A stretch of 64,000 nt of DNA from Azoarcus sp031546845 (GCA_031546845.1 JAVBJT010000006.1:124001-188000); one strand, 5' to 3'; numbered from the stretch's first letter, positions 35,604 to 45,338 are shown. A program made the numbers and translations. The notes: a model not told the origin generated them from the sequence alone.

Positions 35604-36680
35604 ATGAACCAGCGCAAAATCATCCACTGCGATTGCGATTGTTTTTACGCCGCGGTGGAAACGCGCGACAACCCCACCCTCGCCGGCCGCCCGCTGGCCG
35701 TGGGCGGGCAGGCCGAACGGCGCGGCGTGATTGCCACCTGCAACTATGAAGCGCGCGCTTTCGGCGTGCATTCGGCGATGTCCACCGCGCGGGCGCAGCA
35801 GCTTTGCCCGCAATTACTGTTGCTGCCGCCGGATTTTGAACGCTATCGCGCCGCCTCGCGTCAGATCCTGGCGATTTACCGCGATTACACCGAACTCGTC
35901 GAACCGCTGTCGCTGGACGAAGCCTACCTCGACGTCAGCAACGTGACGCGTTGCCAAGGTTCGGCCACCTTGATGGCGCAGGAAATTCGCGCTCGCATCC
36001 ACGCCGAGGTCGGCATTACCGCGTCGGCCGGCATCGCGCCGAGCAAGTTCATCGCCAAAATAGCGAGCGATTGGAATAAACCCAACGGCCAATTCGTCGT
36101 TCGCCCGCAAGATGTGGATGCCTTCGTCGCCGCGCTACCGGTGAAGAAAATCTTCGGTGTCGGCAAAGTGACCGCGGCCAAACTCCATCGCCAGGGTGTG
36201 GCGACCTGCGGCGACCTGCGCGCCTGGAGCCTGGCCTCATTGACGCGCGAATTCGGCCGCTTCGGCGCCAGTCTGCATAAACTCTGCCGTGGCATCGACG
36301 AGCGCGAGGTAAAACCGGACCGCATCCGCAAATCCTTGTCGGTGGAAACCACCTACGCCACCGATTTACCCAATCTGGCCGCCTGCCGCGCCGCGCTGCC
36401 CGCCCTGATTGCAGAATTCCATCGCCGTTTCGAACGGGCCCGCGAAACGCGGCCAGTGCATAAGGCGGTCGTCAAGATCAAATTCGCCGACTTCTCACAA
36501 ACCACGGCGGAGTGCGTGGCGCAACAACCCGATACTGCTATCTGGCTACGCTTGCTGGACGAAGGCCACAGCCGCCGCACCCTGCCGGTACGCCTGCTGG
36601 GTGTCGGCGTACGCTTCGCCGAAAACGCGGTGCTGAGCACCGAATCGGAGCAAATCGCGTTATTCGATGGAATGGATTGA
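35604..36680 (+). CDS. dinB: DNA polymerase IV (DinB, Y-family)
   Basis: Error-prone translesion polymerase of 358 residues. Catalytic carboxylates lie in IHCDCDCFYAAVE and SLDEAYLDVSN, followed by the helix-hairpin-helix thumb (LPVKKIFGVGKVTAAKLHRQGV) and little finger. The first motif, HCDCDCF, replaces the common HIDMDCF but keeps the metal-binding Asp. The C-terminus (LGVGVRFAE then IALFDGMD) resembles a beta-clamp-binding tail. Its last 21 bp overlap the end of ribD on the other strand. No clear LexA box was recognised in the 170-bp upstream gap. Confidence 0.93.
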   Translation: MNQRKIIHCDCDCFYAAVETRDNPTLAGRPLAVGGQAERRGVIATCNYEARAFGVHSAMSTARAQQLCPQLLLLPPDFERYRAASRQILAIYRDYTELVEPLSLDEAYLDVSNVTRCQGSATLMAQEIRARIHAEVGITASAGIAPSKFIAKIASDWNKPNGQFVVRPQDVDAFVAALPVKKIFGVGKVTAAKLHRQGVATCGDLRAWSLASLTREFGRFGASLHKLCRGIDEREVKPDRIRKSLSVETTYATDLPNLAACRAALPALIAEFHRRFERARETRPVHKAVVKIKFADFSQTTAECVAQQPDTAIWLRLLDEGHSRRTLPVRLLGVGVRFAENAVLSTESEQIALFDGMD

Positions 36681-37775
36681 GGCTGAAGTGCGCGGGCGCG
36701 CAATCAGGCGAAAATCGTCGCCGATGCGGCGAAAGTCCTGAATATCGAGCCGTATCGCCTGATCCAGCTGGGTGAGCGCGGGTAAATTGAACACGCCTTG
36801 CGCCGCATCGCCAACCAGCAGCGGCGCGAGATACAGCAGAAATTCATCCACACAGCCTTCACGCAATAGCGAAGCATTCAGCTTGAAACCGGCCTCGGCA
36901 TGGACTTCGTTCATGCCACGGCGCCCCAGTTCCCGCATCAGCGCGGGCAAATCCACCTTGCCGCTGGCGTTGGGCAGAACGACAATAGCATGGCCGGCAT
37001 CGGTCAACGCGGCGATACGCTCCCGGTTTTCGCTGGCGGTCGCGATCAAGGACGGCGCGCCGGCCAGTATGCGCGCCGTCATCGGCACTTCCAGACGAGC
37101 ATCGACCAGCACACGTAAAGGCTGGCGTTCGCAGGGAACGGCGCGCACGGTCAATTGCGGATCATCCCCTTTCACCGTGCCAATGCCGGTCAGCACCGCA
37201 CAGGCGCGCGCGCGCCAACGATGCCCGTCGCGCCGCGCCGCATCACCGGTAATCCATTGGCTGACACCGTTTTCCAGCGCCGTTTTGCCATCCAAGGTTT
37301 GCGCCGCCTTCAGCCGCAGCCAAGGGCGGCCGCGTGTCATGCGCGCGACGAAACCGATATTCAGCTCGCGCGCCTGCGTTTCGAGCAAGCCATGCTCGGC
37401 AACGATGCCAGCGGCGCGCAAACGCGCCATGCCACGGCCGGCAACAAGCGGATTGGGGTCTTCCATCGCCACGACCACACGGACGACGCCGGCTTCGATG
37501 AGCGCATCGGCACAAGGTGGCGTGCGGCCGAAATGGGAGCACGGCTCCAGGGTAACGTAGGCGGTGGCGCCTCGCGCCGCGTCGCCCGCGATACGCAGCG
37601 CGTGTGCCTCGGCATGCGCCTCGCCGGCGCGCTGGTGCCAACCTTCGCCAACGATCTGGCCTTCCTTGGTCAGCACGCAGCCCACGCGCGGATTGGGCGC
37701 GGTGGTTTCCAGGCCACACTCGGCGAGCGCTAACGCGCGCGCCATCGCGGTGTGATCAGCCGCCGAAAAGGTCAT
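36660..37775 (-). CDS. ribD: Bifunctional riboflavin biosynthesis deaminase/reductase RibD
   Basis: Two-domain enzyme of 371 residues: an N-terminal cytidine-deaminase-like zinc domain (HAEAHALRIA and PCSHFGRTPPCADAL) and a C-terminal NADPH-dependent reductase (RPWLRLKAAQTLDGKTAL, WITGDAARRDGHRWRA, EAGFKLNASLL). The start at 37775 overlaps the nrdR end by 20 bp in another frame, giving tight coupling within the nrdR-ribD pair. No FMN riboswitch lies upstream. The 3' end overlaps dinB by 21 bp tail to tail. Confidence 0.95.
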   Translation of the reverse strand: MTFSAADHTAMARALALAECGLETTAPNPRVGCVLTKEGQIVGEGWHQRAGEAHAEAHALRIAGDAARGATAYVTLEPCSHFGRTPPCADALIEAGVVRVVVAMEDPNPLVAGRGMARLRAAGIVAEHGLLETQARELNIGFVARMTRGRPWLRLKAAQTLDGKTALENGVSQWITGDAARRDGHRWRARACAVLTGIGTVKGDDPQLTVRAVPCERQPLRVLVDARLEVPMTARILAGAPSLIATASENRERIAALTDAGHAIVVLPNASGKVDLPALMRELGRRGMNEVHAEAGFKLNASLLREGCVDEFLLYLAPLLVGDAAQGVFNLPALTQLDQAIRLDIQDFRRIGDDFRLIARPRTSASIHSIE

Positions 37776-38268
37776 GCTCGGGGTCTGGCGTGCCACTGCC
37801 GGCACGGCCGCGCTTGGGACGCGTCTGCACTTCGCGGACGACTTCGGCGAATTCGTCCACGTCGGCGAAATTGCGATACACCGATGCAAAACGGATGTAG
37901 GCGACCTTATCGAGCTTTTTCAGCTCTTTCATCACCAATTCGCCGATCCGCGAGCTGGGCACTTCCGGCTCGCCCATGGACAACAGGCGCGCTTCGATAC
38001 GATCGACTGCCGCTTCCAGCGCCTCGGTCGTCACCGGGCGTTTGCGCAATGCCAACTTCATGCTGCCGCTGAGCTTGACGTGGTCGAATTCGCTGCGGTT
38101 GCCGTTGCGCTTGACGATATGCGGCATCTTCAAATCGATGCGCTCGTACGTGGTAAAGCGCTTGTCGCAGTTCGTGCAACGCCGCCGCCGCCGGACTACA
38201 TCGCCGTCGTCGTTCTCGCGCGTATCGGTGACTTGCGTGTTGGCGTCACTGCAAAAAGGGCACTTCAT
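37756..38268 (-). CDS. nrdR: Transcriptional repressor NrdR
   Basis: ATP/dATP-responsive repressor of ribonucleotide reductase genes. The 170-residue protein has the N-terminal zinc ribbon (MKCPFCSDANTQVTDTR, RRCTNCDKRFTTYER) and the ATP-cone (VKRNGNRSEFDHVKLSGSM to about 140). The Gly/Pro/Arg-rich extension after residue 150 is usual in betaproteobacteria. Sits between glyA (69-bp gap) and ribD, a conserved order. Confidence 0.97.
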   Translation of the reverse strand: MKCPFCSDANTQVTDTRENDDGDVVRRRRRCTNCDKRFTTYERIDLKMPHIVKRNGNRSEFDHVKLSGSMKLALRKRPVTTEALEAAVDRIEARLLSMGEPEVPSSRIGELVMKELKKLDKVAYIRFASVYRNFADVDEFAEVVREVQTRPKRGRAGSGTPDPEHDLFGG

Positions 38269-38337
38269 GAGCGGAAGGATGTGCCGTCGTGTAGGGGAAA
38301 AGCGCAGACGTTCATCGCCCTTCCCCGTTTCTTGAAA

Positions 38338-39588
38338 TCAGCGCCCGTAAACCGGGAACTTCGCACACAGTTCGGTCACCTTGGCTCGTACCCGCTCGAT
38401 CGTGGCCTCATCCTGCGGCGCGTCGAGCACCTCGGCGATGAGCTTGGCGACCTGCTCGGCCTCGATTTCGGTAAAGCCGCGAGTCGTCATCGCCGGAGAG
38501 CCGATGCGAATGCCGGAAGTCACAAAAGGCTTTTCCGGATCGTTCGGAATCGCGTTCTTGTTGACCGTGATATGTGCCTTGCCCAACACCGCTTCCGCCT
38601 CTTTGCCGGTGATTTTCTTGGGGCGCAGATCGAGCAGGAAAACGTGGCTTTCGGTCCGGCCGGACACGACACGCAAACCATGCTCTTCACTTAGTACACG
38701 CGCCATCACGCGCGCATTGGCAATCACCTGTTCCTGGTAGTTACGGAACTGGGGCGTGGCCGCTTCCTTGAAAGCCACCGCCTTGGCGGCAATGACGTGC
38801 TCCAGCGGACCGCCCTGCAAGCCGGGAAACACGGCCGAATTGATCGCCTTTTCGTGCTCGGCCTTCATCAGAATGACCCCGCCACGCGGGCCGCGCAGCG
38901 TCTTGTGCGTCGTCGAGGTCACAACGTCGGCATGCGGCACCGGATTCGGGTAATAACCCGCAGCAATCAAACCGGCATAGTGCGCCATGTCGACCCAGAA
39001 AGTCGCGCCGACTTCCTTGGCGATTTTGGCGAAACGCTCAAAATCGATACGCAGCGAATACGCCGAGGCACCGGCAACGATGATGCGCGGCTTATGCTGG
39101 CGGGCCAACGCCTCCATCGCGGGGTAATCGATTTCTTCCTTCGCATCGAGGCCATAGGCGACGACGTTGAACCACTTGCCGGACATGTTGAGCGGCATGC
39201 CGTGGGTCAGATGGCCGCCTTCGGCAAGGCTCATGCCCATGATGGTATCGCCCGGCTTAGCGAACGCCATCAGCACCGCCTGATTGGCCTGCGAACCGGA
39301 ATTCGGCTGCACGTTCGCCGCCTCTGCGCCGTACAGCTTCTTCAGGCGATCGATGGCAAGCTGCTCGACCACATCCACATGCTCACAACCACCGTAATAA
39401 CGCTTGCCGGGATAACCCTCCGCGTACTTATTGGTGAGTTGCGAGCCTTGCGCCTCCATCACCGCATGGGATACGTAGTTTTCGGAAGCGATCAGTTCGA
39501 TATGGTCTTCCTGGCGACGGTTTTCCGCCTGAATGGCGGACCACAGATCAGGATCGACTTTGGCAAGCGTATCGTGCGAGGAAAACAT
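38338..39588 (-). CDS. glyA: Serine hydroxymethyltransferase GlyA
   Basis: PLP enzyme interconverting serine and glycine with tetrahydrofolate. The 416-residue length is standard; the PLP Lys is K229 in VVTSTTHKTLRGPRGG, and ELIASENYVS, YYGGCEHVD, and PNSGSQANQAV are all present. First gene of a probable glyA-nrdR-ribD unit. No glycine riboswitch is visible in the 278-bp region upstream. Confidence 0.98.
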   Translation of the reverse strand: MFSSHDTLAKVDPDLWSAIQAENRRQEDHIELIASENYVSHAVMEAQGSQLTNKYAEGYPGKRYYGGCEHVDVVEQLAIDRLKKLYGAEAANVQPNSGSQANQAVLMAFAKPGDTIMGMSLAEGGHLTHGMPLNMSGKWFNVVAYGLDAKEEIDYPAMEALARQHKPRIIVAGASAYSLRIDFERFAKIAKEVGATFWVDMAHYAGLIAAGYYPNPVPHADVVTSTTHKTLRGPRGGVILMKAEHEKAINSAVFPGLQGGPLEHVIAAKAVAFKEAATPQFRNYQEQVIANARVMARVLSEEHGLRVVSGRTESHVFLLDLRPKKITGKEAEAVLGKAHITVNKNAIPNDPEKPFVTSGIRIGSPAMTTRGFTEIEAEQVAKLIAEVLDAPQDEATIERVRAKVTELCAKFPVYGR

Positions 39589-39866
39589 GGGGAGGTGCTC
39601 GGAAAAGGTGGTTTTTAAAAGTGGATGGTATCACGCGACCCACGGCAAAAAGCGCCCCTTGTCGCAGCGCGGCAAAGCGCCCGTGCAACGCCGGCATCAT
39701 CGAATATGGCGCGCCTGAAAGCGATCCCCCGATCGCTTCAAAAGCATTCCAGAACCTTTCCGCGTTTTAGCGTTTTTATCCAGCGGTGTCCCGAATCTAC
39801 CCGCGCAAGGGCGGAAAAAACGCCGCTGAACAGGCTGTAGTGGAAACAGCCCGCCCCCACCCAGGA

Positions 39867-40535
39867 CTATGCGGATGGCAACTCGTCCAGCGAACCATGA
39901 AGGTGATCTTGTATCGCCCAGGCAAGGAGGCGCCACTGCTCGCCGTCATGCTCAATCCAATTGAGCGCGGCATTGGGGATCGGAAAATCCCGCTGCGTAT
40001 GCAGCGCCTTGCCGGTAACAAAGCGGCGGGCAATATCGAGCACACCGCCGTGGGCCACCACCAGCACTTGCTCACCAGCATGGCGGTCGGCGAATTCAGC
40101 CAGCGCACCGGTAACCCGGCCGGCAAAATCCACCAGGCTTTCTCCGCCGCCGGGGAAGGAAAATGTGGCTTCTCGCGCCTTGAAGCGGTGGTACTCCTCA
40201 GGGTGACGGGCGGCGACCTCATCGTAGGTCAGCCCCTGAAAAATACCGTAATGGCGCTCACGCAGGCGTGAATCCTCTTTGGCCGGCAAGGCATGGTGGC
40301 CGGAAATGGTTTCCGCTGTTTGGCGAGCGCGTTGCAAGTCGCTGCAATAAATCGCCGCGAAACGCTCTTTTGCCAGACTACGCCCCACGGCAGCAGCCTG
40401 GGCCATGCCATTGTCGTTAAGCGGGATATCGATATGGCCCTGCAAGCGCCGCTCCGCATTCCACGGCGTTTCTCCGTGGCGCACCAGGCATACCCTGCAG
40501 TGTCTTGGATTTCGTGGAAAACGCTCGCTATTCAT
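39867..40535 (-). CDS. Histidine phosphatase family protein (phosphoglycerate-mutase-like)
   Basis: A 222-residue member of the histidine phosphatase superfamily with the phosphoacceptor in CLVRHGETPWNAERRLQGH, the Arg/Glu positions in ARQTAETI and ERHYGIFQGLTYDEV, and the second His in VVAHGGVLDIARR. The motifs resemble GpmB/CobC-type acid phosphatases more than true mutases. The substrate is unknown. The start at 40535 is the first ATG; a GTG five codons upstream is the alternative. Confidence 0.9.
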   Translation of the reverse strand: MNSERFPRNPRHCRVCLVRHGETPWNAERRLQGHIDIPLNDNGMAQAAAVGRSLAKERFAAIYCSDLQRARQTAETISGHHALPAKEDSRLRERHYGIFQGLTYDEVAARHPEEYHRFKAREATFSFPGGGESLVDFAGRVTGALAEFADRHAGEQVLVVAHGGVLDIARRFVTGKALHTQRDFPIPNAALNWIEHDGEQWRLLAWAIQDHLHGSLDELPSA

Positions 40536-40816
40536 CGTTAGGGAAAACACTCAACCGCCTATCCCGATTATTGAAGCACAATCGCGCCACCATTGTGCTA
40601 CCAAAAATCATCGCCTGATTCTTTGTCGAGCCTATTCTTGATACCCCGCCGAATCAACGATCAAAGCGGATAGAACGTGATGTCAGTCTCGCAAAATCCC
40701 TGAAAGTTCCGCTGTACGAAAACGCCCCGCAACCCTAAAGCGACGCAGCGCCGGTTAGCTCTACGCCAGGTGGCGTAAGCGCTTAGCCGCCATGCAAAAA
40801 TGGAAAAGGAAGGTCA

Positions 40817-42091
40817 ATGACTTCGCCACCGGAATCAAGCAACAAGACCACGCCATCCTCACCAATGCTTATAGAGACGCTGGAAGAGTTGCTACGCTTC
40901 GGTGCCCTGATGCTGCGCTTTGGTAGCACGGCGTTCCGCGTTCGCCAATCCATGGCAGCAATCGGGCGTGGCACGGGTCTTGAGGCGTTGTCACTGCAGA
41001 TGGGGTTTGGCGGTATCGCCGCAAGCGCGCGGCGTGGCAGCGTGGCGGCGACGCTGATGCGCGAGGTCGGGGCTCCCGGCGTCAACACAGAGCGGATCAC
41101 CACACTGGAAGGACTTGCGCACACCATCCCCCCAGGAACGACCTCACGTGAGCTCGCGAAAAAACTGGCGGCAATCGAGAGTGCACCGCCGCGTTATTCC
41201 ATCGCTCAAACCGCTGCCGCCATCGGCGCCGCCTGTGGCGCATTTGCCTTCCTCAACGGCGGCGTTGGGCCCGAAGTGGCGGCATGCGCGGTCGGCGGTG
41301 GTGTTGGTCAAGGTCTACGATCATTGCTGCTCCGCCGGCGCTTCAACCAGTATGCGGTCACCGCACTGTGCGCCTTGGTTGCCTCGACCATGTACTGTCT
41401 AGTTTCAGCCGTGGCGGACCACGCGGGCTTCGGCGCCGTACGCAATAGCATCGGGCTCATCTCGTCGGTGTTGTTCCTGGTGCCCGGCTTTCCACTAGTC
41501 ACAGCCCTGCTCGATCTGTTACAGCACGAGACGGCTATCGCCCTGTCACGGCTGGCTTATGCGACGACGCTGCTGCTGGCCGGAGCCCTCGGCCTGTCCG
41601 TTGTAATCGCCGTGGTCGGGTTTTCCGTCGAAAAGCCACCGCCGCTCGCGCTCGCGGAACCGCTGATGATCGGCCTGCGGGCCCTTGCCAGCTTTGCTGG
41701 CGCTTGCGGCTTCGCGATCCTCTACAACGGTGCGTGGCGTAATGTGCTCCACGTTGGCGTGATTGCTATCCTAGGCAACGAAATCCGGCTGATGCTGCAC
41801 GACATCGGCCTGGCGCTACCGCCGGCGACATTTCTTGGGGCGCTCGCAGTGGGGCTTACGGCATCGCTCGTGGGCCGATGGTTCAACGAGACACGTGTCG
41901 CGCTCACGGTTCCAGGGGTCATCATGATGGTGCCTGGTCTCTACGCTTTCGAAGCGTTGGTGTATTTCAATCAGGGCGAGATACTCGCGGGGCTCAGGGC
42001 GGCGACCTTGGTTGGCTTCGTCGTAGGTGCGATGGCGACAGGTCTCGCAGTGGCCCGTTTCATCAGCCAACCTGAATGGCTAAGAGAGTAA
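40817..42091 (+). CDS. Threonine/serine exporter, ThrE family
   Basis: Membrane protein of 424 residues with the ThrE N-terminal domain (LRFGALMLRFGSTAFRVRQSM, then the segment to about 130 likely cytoplasmic) and ten hydrophobic helices across both ThrE halves (from QTAAAIGAACGAFAFLNGG to GFVVGAMATGLAVARF). One gene encodes both halves that some bacteria split. A strong ribosome site (AAAAGGAAGG) precedes the ATG. Export of threonine/serine is inferred from the family. Confidence 0.9.
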   Translation: MTSPPESSNKTTPSSPMLIETLEELLRFGALMLRFGSTAFRVRQSMAAIGRGTGLEALSLQMGFGGIAASARRGSVAATLMREVGAPGVNTERITTLEGLAHTIPPGTTSRELAKKLAAIESAPPRYSIAQTAAAIGAACGAFAFLNGGVGPEVAACAVGGGVGQGLRSLLLRRRFNQYAVTALCALVASTMYCLVSAVADHAGFGAVRNSIGLISSVLFLVPGFPLVTALLDLLQHETAIALSRLAYATTLLLAGALGLSVVIAVVGFSVEKPPPLALAEPLMIGLRALASFAGACGFAILYNGAWRNVLHVGVIAILGNEIRLMLHDIGLALPPATFLGALAVGLTASLVGRWFNETRVALTVPGVIMMVPGLYAFEALVYFNQGEILAGLRAATLVGFVVGAMATGLAVARFISQPEWLRE

Positions 42092-42198
42092 ACACAACGC
42101 AACCTCGGGACACGACTCCAGTTCCATTGCAGGCCAGCCGGACGGTCACAGCCGCTGCGCTGGCCGTGGGCTACCGGTTACCCGCAACCTTGGGCATC

Positions 42199-42582
42199 AT
42201 GAAAGATCACTCCGACTCTGAAATCGCCAAGGAACTGCTGGGCTATCACCGCATGGCGCTCGATCGCGAAAATGTTCTTCGCCGCCAGGGTGGAGAATGG
42301 GCGCGGGATCTGCTTACAGATCTCATGTACGACGATCCGGAACGGTGCTGGCGCATAGTCCGTTCAGCTTCCTTAGAAGACCCCGATGACGAAGCCCTGA
42401 TGTTCTTTGGCGTAACGCTAAGTGGGTTGCTGTGTGCTCATCCTGAACTCATACAGATCATCGCGCGTAACGTTGATGAAAACCCAAAGCTGTGTGAAGT
42501 TATGTCGTGGATTATGGAAGATGAGGCAATTGAGCCGTCTGTGTGGCTTCAAGTCGAATCGCTATCAAAACCAAAGGAATGA
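42199..42582 (+). CDS. Small DUF6869-like protein, function unknown
   Basis: Acidic, mainly helical protein of 127 residues: MKDHSDSEIAKELLGYHRM, WARDLLTDLMYDDPERCWRIV, then CAHPELIQIIARNVDENPKLCEVM. The 'DDPE..W..I' pattern resembles the DUF6869 family of small uncharacterised proteins; that match is from memory. The frame is open from 42076, but the first 41 residues look like intergenic sequence, so the ATG at 42199 is preferred. The sequence around it is lower in G+C and sits between unrelated genes, which could mean transfer. Confidence 0.55.
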   Translation: MKDHSDSEIAKELLGYHRMALDRENVLRRQGGEWARDLLTDLMYDDPERCWRIVRSASLEDPDDEALMFFGVTLSGLLCAHPELIQIIARNVDENPKLCEVMSWIMEDEAIEPSVWLQVESLSKPKE

Positions 42583-42781
42583 ACGCTGCGATACCCAACA
42601 ATCCGGTCCAGCGGACCTGCCAAACGCCTGCCCTGGTTTCCTTTACCCGTTCAGCGCGGCAGTCCGCGACCTCCCACGTTGAAGGTGCGCTTCACGAAGA
42701 CAACGGGTTCCGGTTTGGATCAATTTGAGCCGGTCGGGTCGGATGCGATTCGGCGGTCAGCAAAACGCGGTTTCGCGCTGT

Positions 42782-43900
42782 TCATAAACACGTGCTGCAA
42801 AAGTGGGTGATATGGGCCTCCGCGATGTTGAACCAGTTGCTCTGCAATTTACGGTATTTTTCCCAATTGCCAAATATTCTCGCCCAAGCGGAATTTTTTT
42901 CCGCCTCCTCCTGATACAGCTCGAACGCAGCCTTATAGGCGGCTTTCATGATTTCCTCGGAATAGCTTTCAAGCTGGGCGCCACGGCTCAGTAACCGGCT
43001 GAGCGCCTGTGGATTCTTGTCATCGTAAGAAGACAGCATGCCAACATTGGCATCATGCGCCGCGGAGCGGAAAGCCTCCTGGTAAACCCTGGGCAGCTTC
43101 AACCATTCGGTCCTGTTAACGAAAAAATGGGTAGCCGCGTTCGGCTCCAACCAACCGGGGTAATAGTAGTACGGGGCTATTCTGTAGAAACCCAGTTTCT
43201 CGTCATCATAAGGCCCCACCCACTCGGCGGCGTCGAGCATGCCTTTTTCCAATGAAGGGAAAATATCGGAATCGGCAATTTCCTGTGGCTCCGCGCCAAG
43301 GCGCGCGAACACATCCCCCCCCAAACCGGCAGCACGAATTTTCAAACCACGTACATCGGCCAGGGTTTTAATCCGCTTACGAAACCAACCGCCCATCTGC
43401 GCGCCGGAATTACCGGCCATGAAAGAAACCGCGTTGTAATTGCTGTAAAACTCGTCGAGTAACTCCTGACCACCCCCGTACATGACCCAGGCATTCATTT
43501 GCCGGGCATTCAGCCCAAAAGGCAAGGCTGTACCGAAGGCAAAGGTTTTATCCTTATCGAGATAGTAGTAGGAACAGGTATGGCACACTTCCACCGTACC
43601 TTGCTGCACCGCCTCAAGCGCTTGTAGGCCGGGGACAATTTCGCCCGGCGCAAAAATACGGATATCGAATTTGCCATCGGTAATAAAGCGCACACGGTTT
43701 GCCAATACTTCGGCACTGGCATACATGACATCAAGATTTTTTGGAAAGCTCGACGTCAAGCGCCAACGGACACCGGGTAATCCCGTCTGCACTGCGGGTG
43801 CGTGCACCGCCGGATCCTCTTTACCGCAAGCAGCCAACCCGGCCGTGGCACCGACGGCAAGGCCCGCCCCCGCCTTTTTCAAGAATGAACGACGCGTCAC
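42782..43900 (-). CDS. TRAP-transporter substrate-binding protein (DctP family), orphan
   Basis: Periplasmic binding protein of 372 residues. The N-terminus MTRRSFLKKAGAGLAVGATAG has a twin-arginine motif and is followed by a lipobox LAAC (Cys25), so the mature protein may be a Tat-exported lipoprotein. Family marks: VRWRLTSSFPKNLDVMYASAEVLA, GKFDIRIFAPGEIVPGLQALEAVQQGTVE, KIRAAGLGGDVFARLGAEPQ, LEKGMLDAAEWVGPYDDEKLGFY; this branch includes 2-oxoacid and similar carboxylate binders. No DctQ/DctM membrane subunits lie in the window, so it must work with distant ones. The C-terminus ends with two Cys (HFCSTCL). Confidence 0.9.
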   Translation of the reverse strand: MTRRSFLKKAGAGLAVGATAGLAACGKEDPAVHAPAVQTGLPGVRWRLTSSFPKNLDVMYASAEVLANRVRFITDGKFDIRIFAPGEIVPGLQALEAVQQGTVEVCHTCSYYYLDKDKTFAFGTALPFGLNARQMNAWVMYGGGQELLDEFYSNYNAVSFMAGNSGAQMGGWFRKRIKTLADVRGLKIRAAGLGGDVFARLGAEPQEIADSDIFPSLEKGMLDAAEWVGPYDDEKLGFYRIAPYYYYPGWLEPNAATHFFVNRTEWLKLPRVYQEAFRSAAHDANVGMLSSYDDKNPQALSRLLSRGAQLESYSEEIMKAAYKAAFELYQEEAEKNSAWARIFGNWEKYRKLQSNWFNIAEAHITHFCSTCL

Positions 43901-43997
43901 ATTGATTCCTTCATAGCTACAGCCACGCCTTACGGGGCGATTACAGTTTCCACACCATACCTCCCCATGCCCAGAAAAAACAGGGCATTATGCGCAA

Positions 43998-45338
43998 TCA
44001 GCGGCCAGCGATTTTCATCCGCTCGATCAGCAACGAACCGCAATGCTTGGCGCCACGCGATAAAGCATCGTTGCCGACGGCGACAATGCCGCGAAACATA
44101 TCGCGCAAGTTACCGGCGATGGTGATTTCCTCAACCGCATGCTTGATTTTTCCCTTTTCCACCCAAAACCCGGCGGCTCCCCGGGAATAATCGCCGGTCA
44201 CGTAATTTACGCCGTGCCCCAATAACTCGGTCACGACAAGACCTTTATCCATTTTACGGATCAGGCCAGCAAGATCCTCGTCACCCGAGCGTACACGCAA
44301 ATTATGCGAGCCACCCGCATTGCCGGTCGTCACCATGCCCAATTTGCGCGCTGAGTACGTGGAAAGAAAATAGCCTTGCAGCACACCATCGACGACGACA
44401 TCCCGGTCGCGCGTCGCCACACCGTCGCCATCGAACGGGCTGACCCCAAAAGCTTTCGGCAAATGAGGACGCTCAACCAGCGTAACGAGCGGCGAAAAAA
44501 TCTGCTGACCAAGGCTATCAAGCAGAAAACTCGATTTCCGATAAAGCGCGCCACCGCTGGCAGCCTGGACGAAATTACCGATCAAACTGACCGCCAGCGG
44601 CGCCTCGAAAATCACAGGCGCTTCACAAGTACGGATTTTTTTCGCCCCCAGACGGGCAAGCGCCCGCTCGCCAGCCAAGCGGCCGATCTCCTCGGGCGAA
44701 ACCATATCCGCCGCGTCGCGGCGCGAATCGAACCAGTACTCCCGCTGCATGGCATCGCCTTCTCCGGCGATCACCGAACATGACAAACCATGGCGTGTGG
44801 AGGCATATCCGCCTATAAAGCCGTGGCTATTGGCGGAAACGAAATGCGATTGCTGAATCGAAACGCTTGCCCCTTCCGAATTGCCGATTCGCGGGCTCAC
44901 TGCAAAAGCGGCATCCTCGCAACGGCGCGCGATCGCAATCGCGTCATCGACACCGATCGCCCACGGATGAAACAAATCCAGATCAGGAATTTTTTTCGCC
45001 ATCAGTGCTTTGTCGGCCAATCCGGCGCAAGGATCGGGGGCGGTAAAGCGGGCGATGGACAAAGCGGCATCGACCGCCGATTTCCACGCCGCCTTGGAAA
45101 AATCGGATGTGCTCGCATTGCCTCTCTGCTGGCCGATATAAACGGTAACGCCGATGCCCTTGTCGCGGTTGTACTCGATCGTTTCCACCTCGCCCTTGCG
45201 GACCGTGACGGATTCGCCCAAGCCTTCGGAAACATCCGTTTCGCACGCCGACGCACCGCGTTTTTTGGCGTACTTGACGATATCGGCGGCGAGCTCACGC
45301 AGATGGGCCTGGGAAAAGGAAAAGCCTGGAGCGGACAT
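43998..45338 (-). CDS. pmbA: Metalloprotease-like PmbA (TldE subunit)
   Basis: Subunit of the TldD/TldE protease involved in peptide maturation and CcdA-like degradation. The 446-residue length and the blocks VETIEYNRDKGIGVTVYIGQQRG, NSHGFIGGYASTRHGLS, FEAPLAVSLIGNFVQAASGGALYRKSSFL, NLRVRSGDEDLAGLI and TELLGHGVNYVTGDYSRGAAGFWVEKG are characteristic. The start at 45338 (MSAPGFSFSQ) is preferred to a TTG/GTG-initiated extension. Divergent from yjgA with only 64 bp between starts, as in many beta- and gammaproteobacteria. Confidence 0.95.
   Translation of the reverse strand: MSAPGFSFSQAHLRELAADIVKYAKKRGASACETDVSEGLGESVTVRKGEVETIEYNRDKGIGVTVYIGQQRGNASTSDFSKAAWKSAVDAALSIARFTAPDPCAGLADKALMAKKIPDLDLFHPWAIGVDDAIAIARRCEDAAFAVSPRIGNSEGASVSIQQSHFVSANSHGFIGGYASTRHGLSCSVIAGEGDAMQREYWFDSRRDAADMVSPEEIGRLAGERALARLGAKKIRTCEAPVIFEAPLAVSLIGNFVQAASGGALYRKSSFLLDSLGQQIFSPLVTLVERPHLPKAFGVSPFDGDGVATRDRDVVVDGVLQGYFLSTYSARKLGMVTTGNAGGSHNLRVRSGDEDLAGLIRKMDKGLVVTELLGHGVNYVTGDYSRGAAGFWVEKGKIKHAVEEITIAGNLRDMFRGIVAVGNDALSRGAKHCGSLLIERMKIAGR

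Noticed and set aside
39589..39866. A possible glycine riboswitch upstream of glyA
   Set aside because: The 278-bp region lacks the conserved paired GG-rich core of that class as far as I can see.
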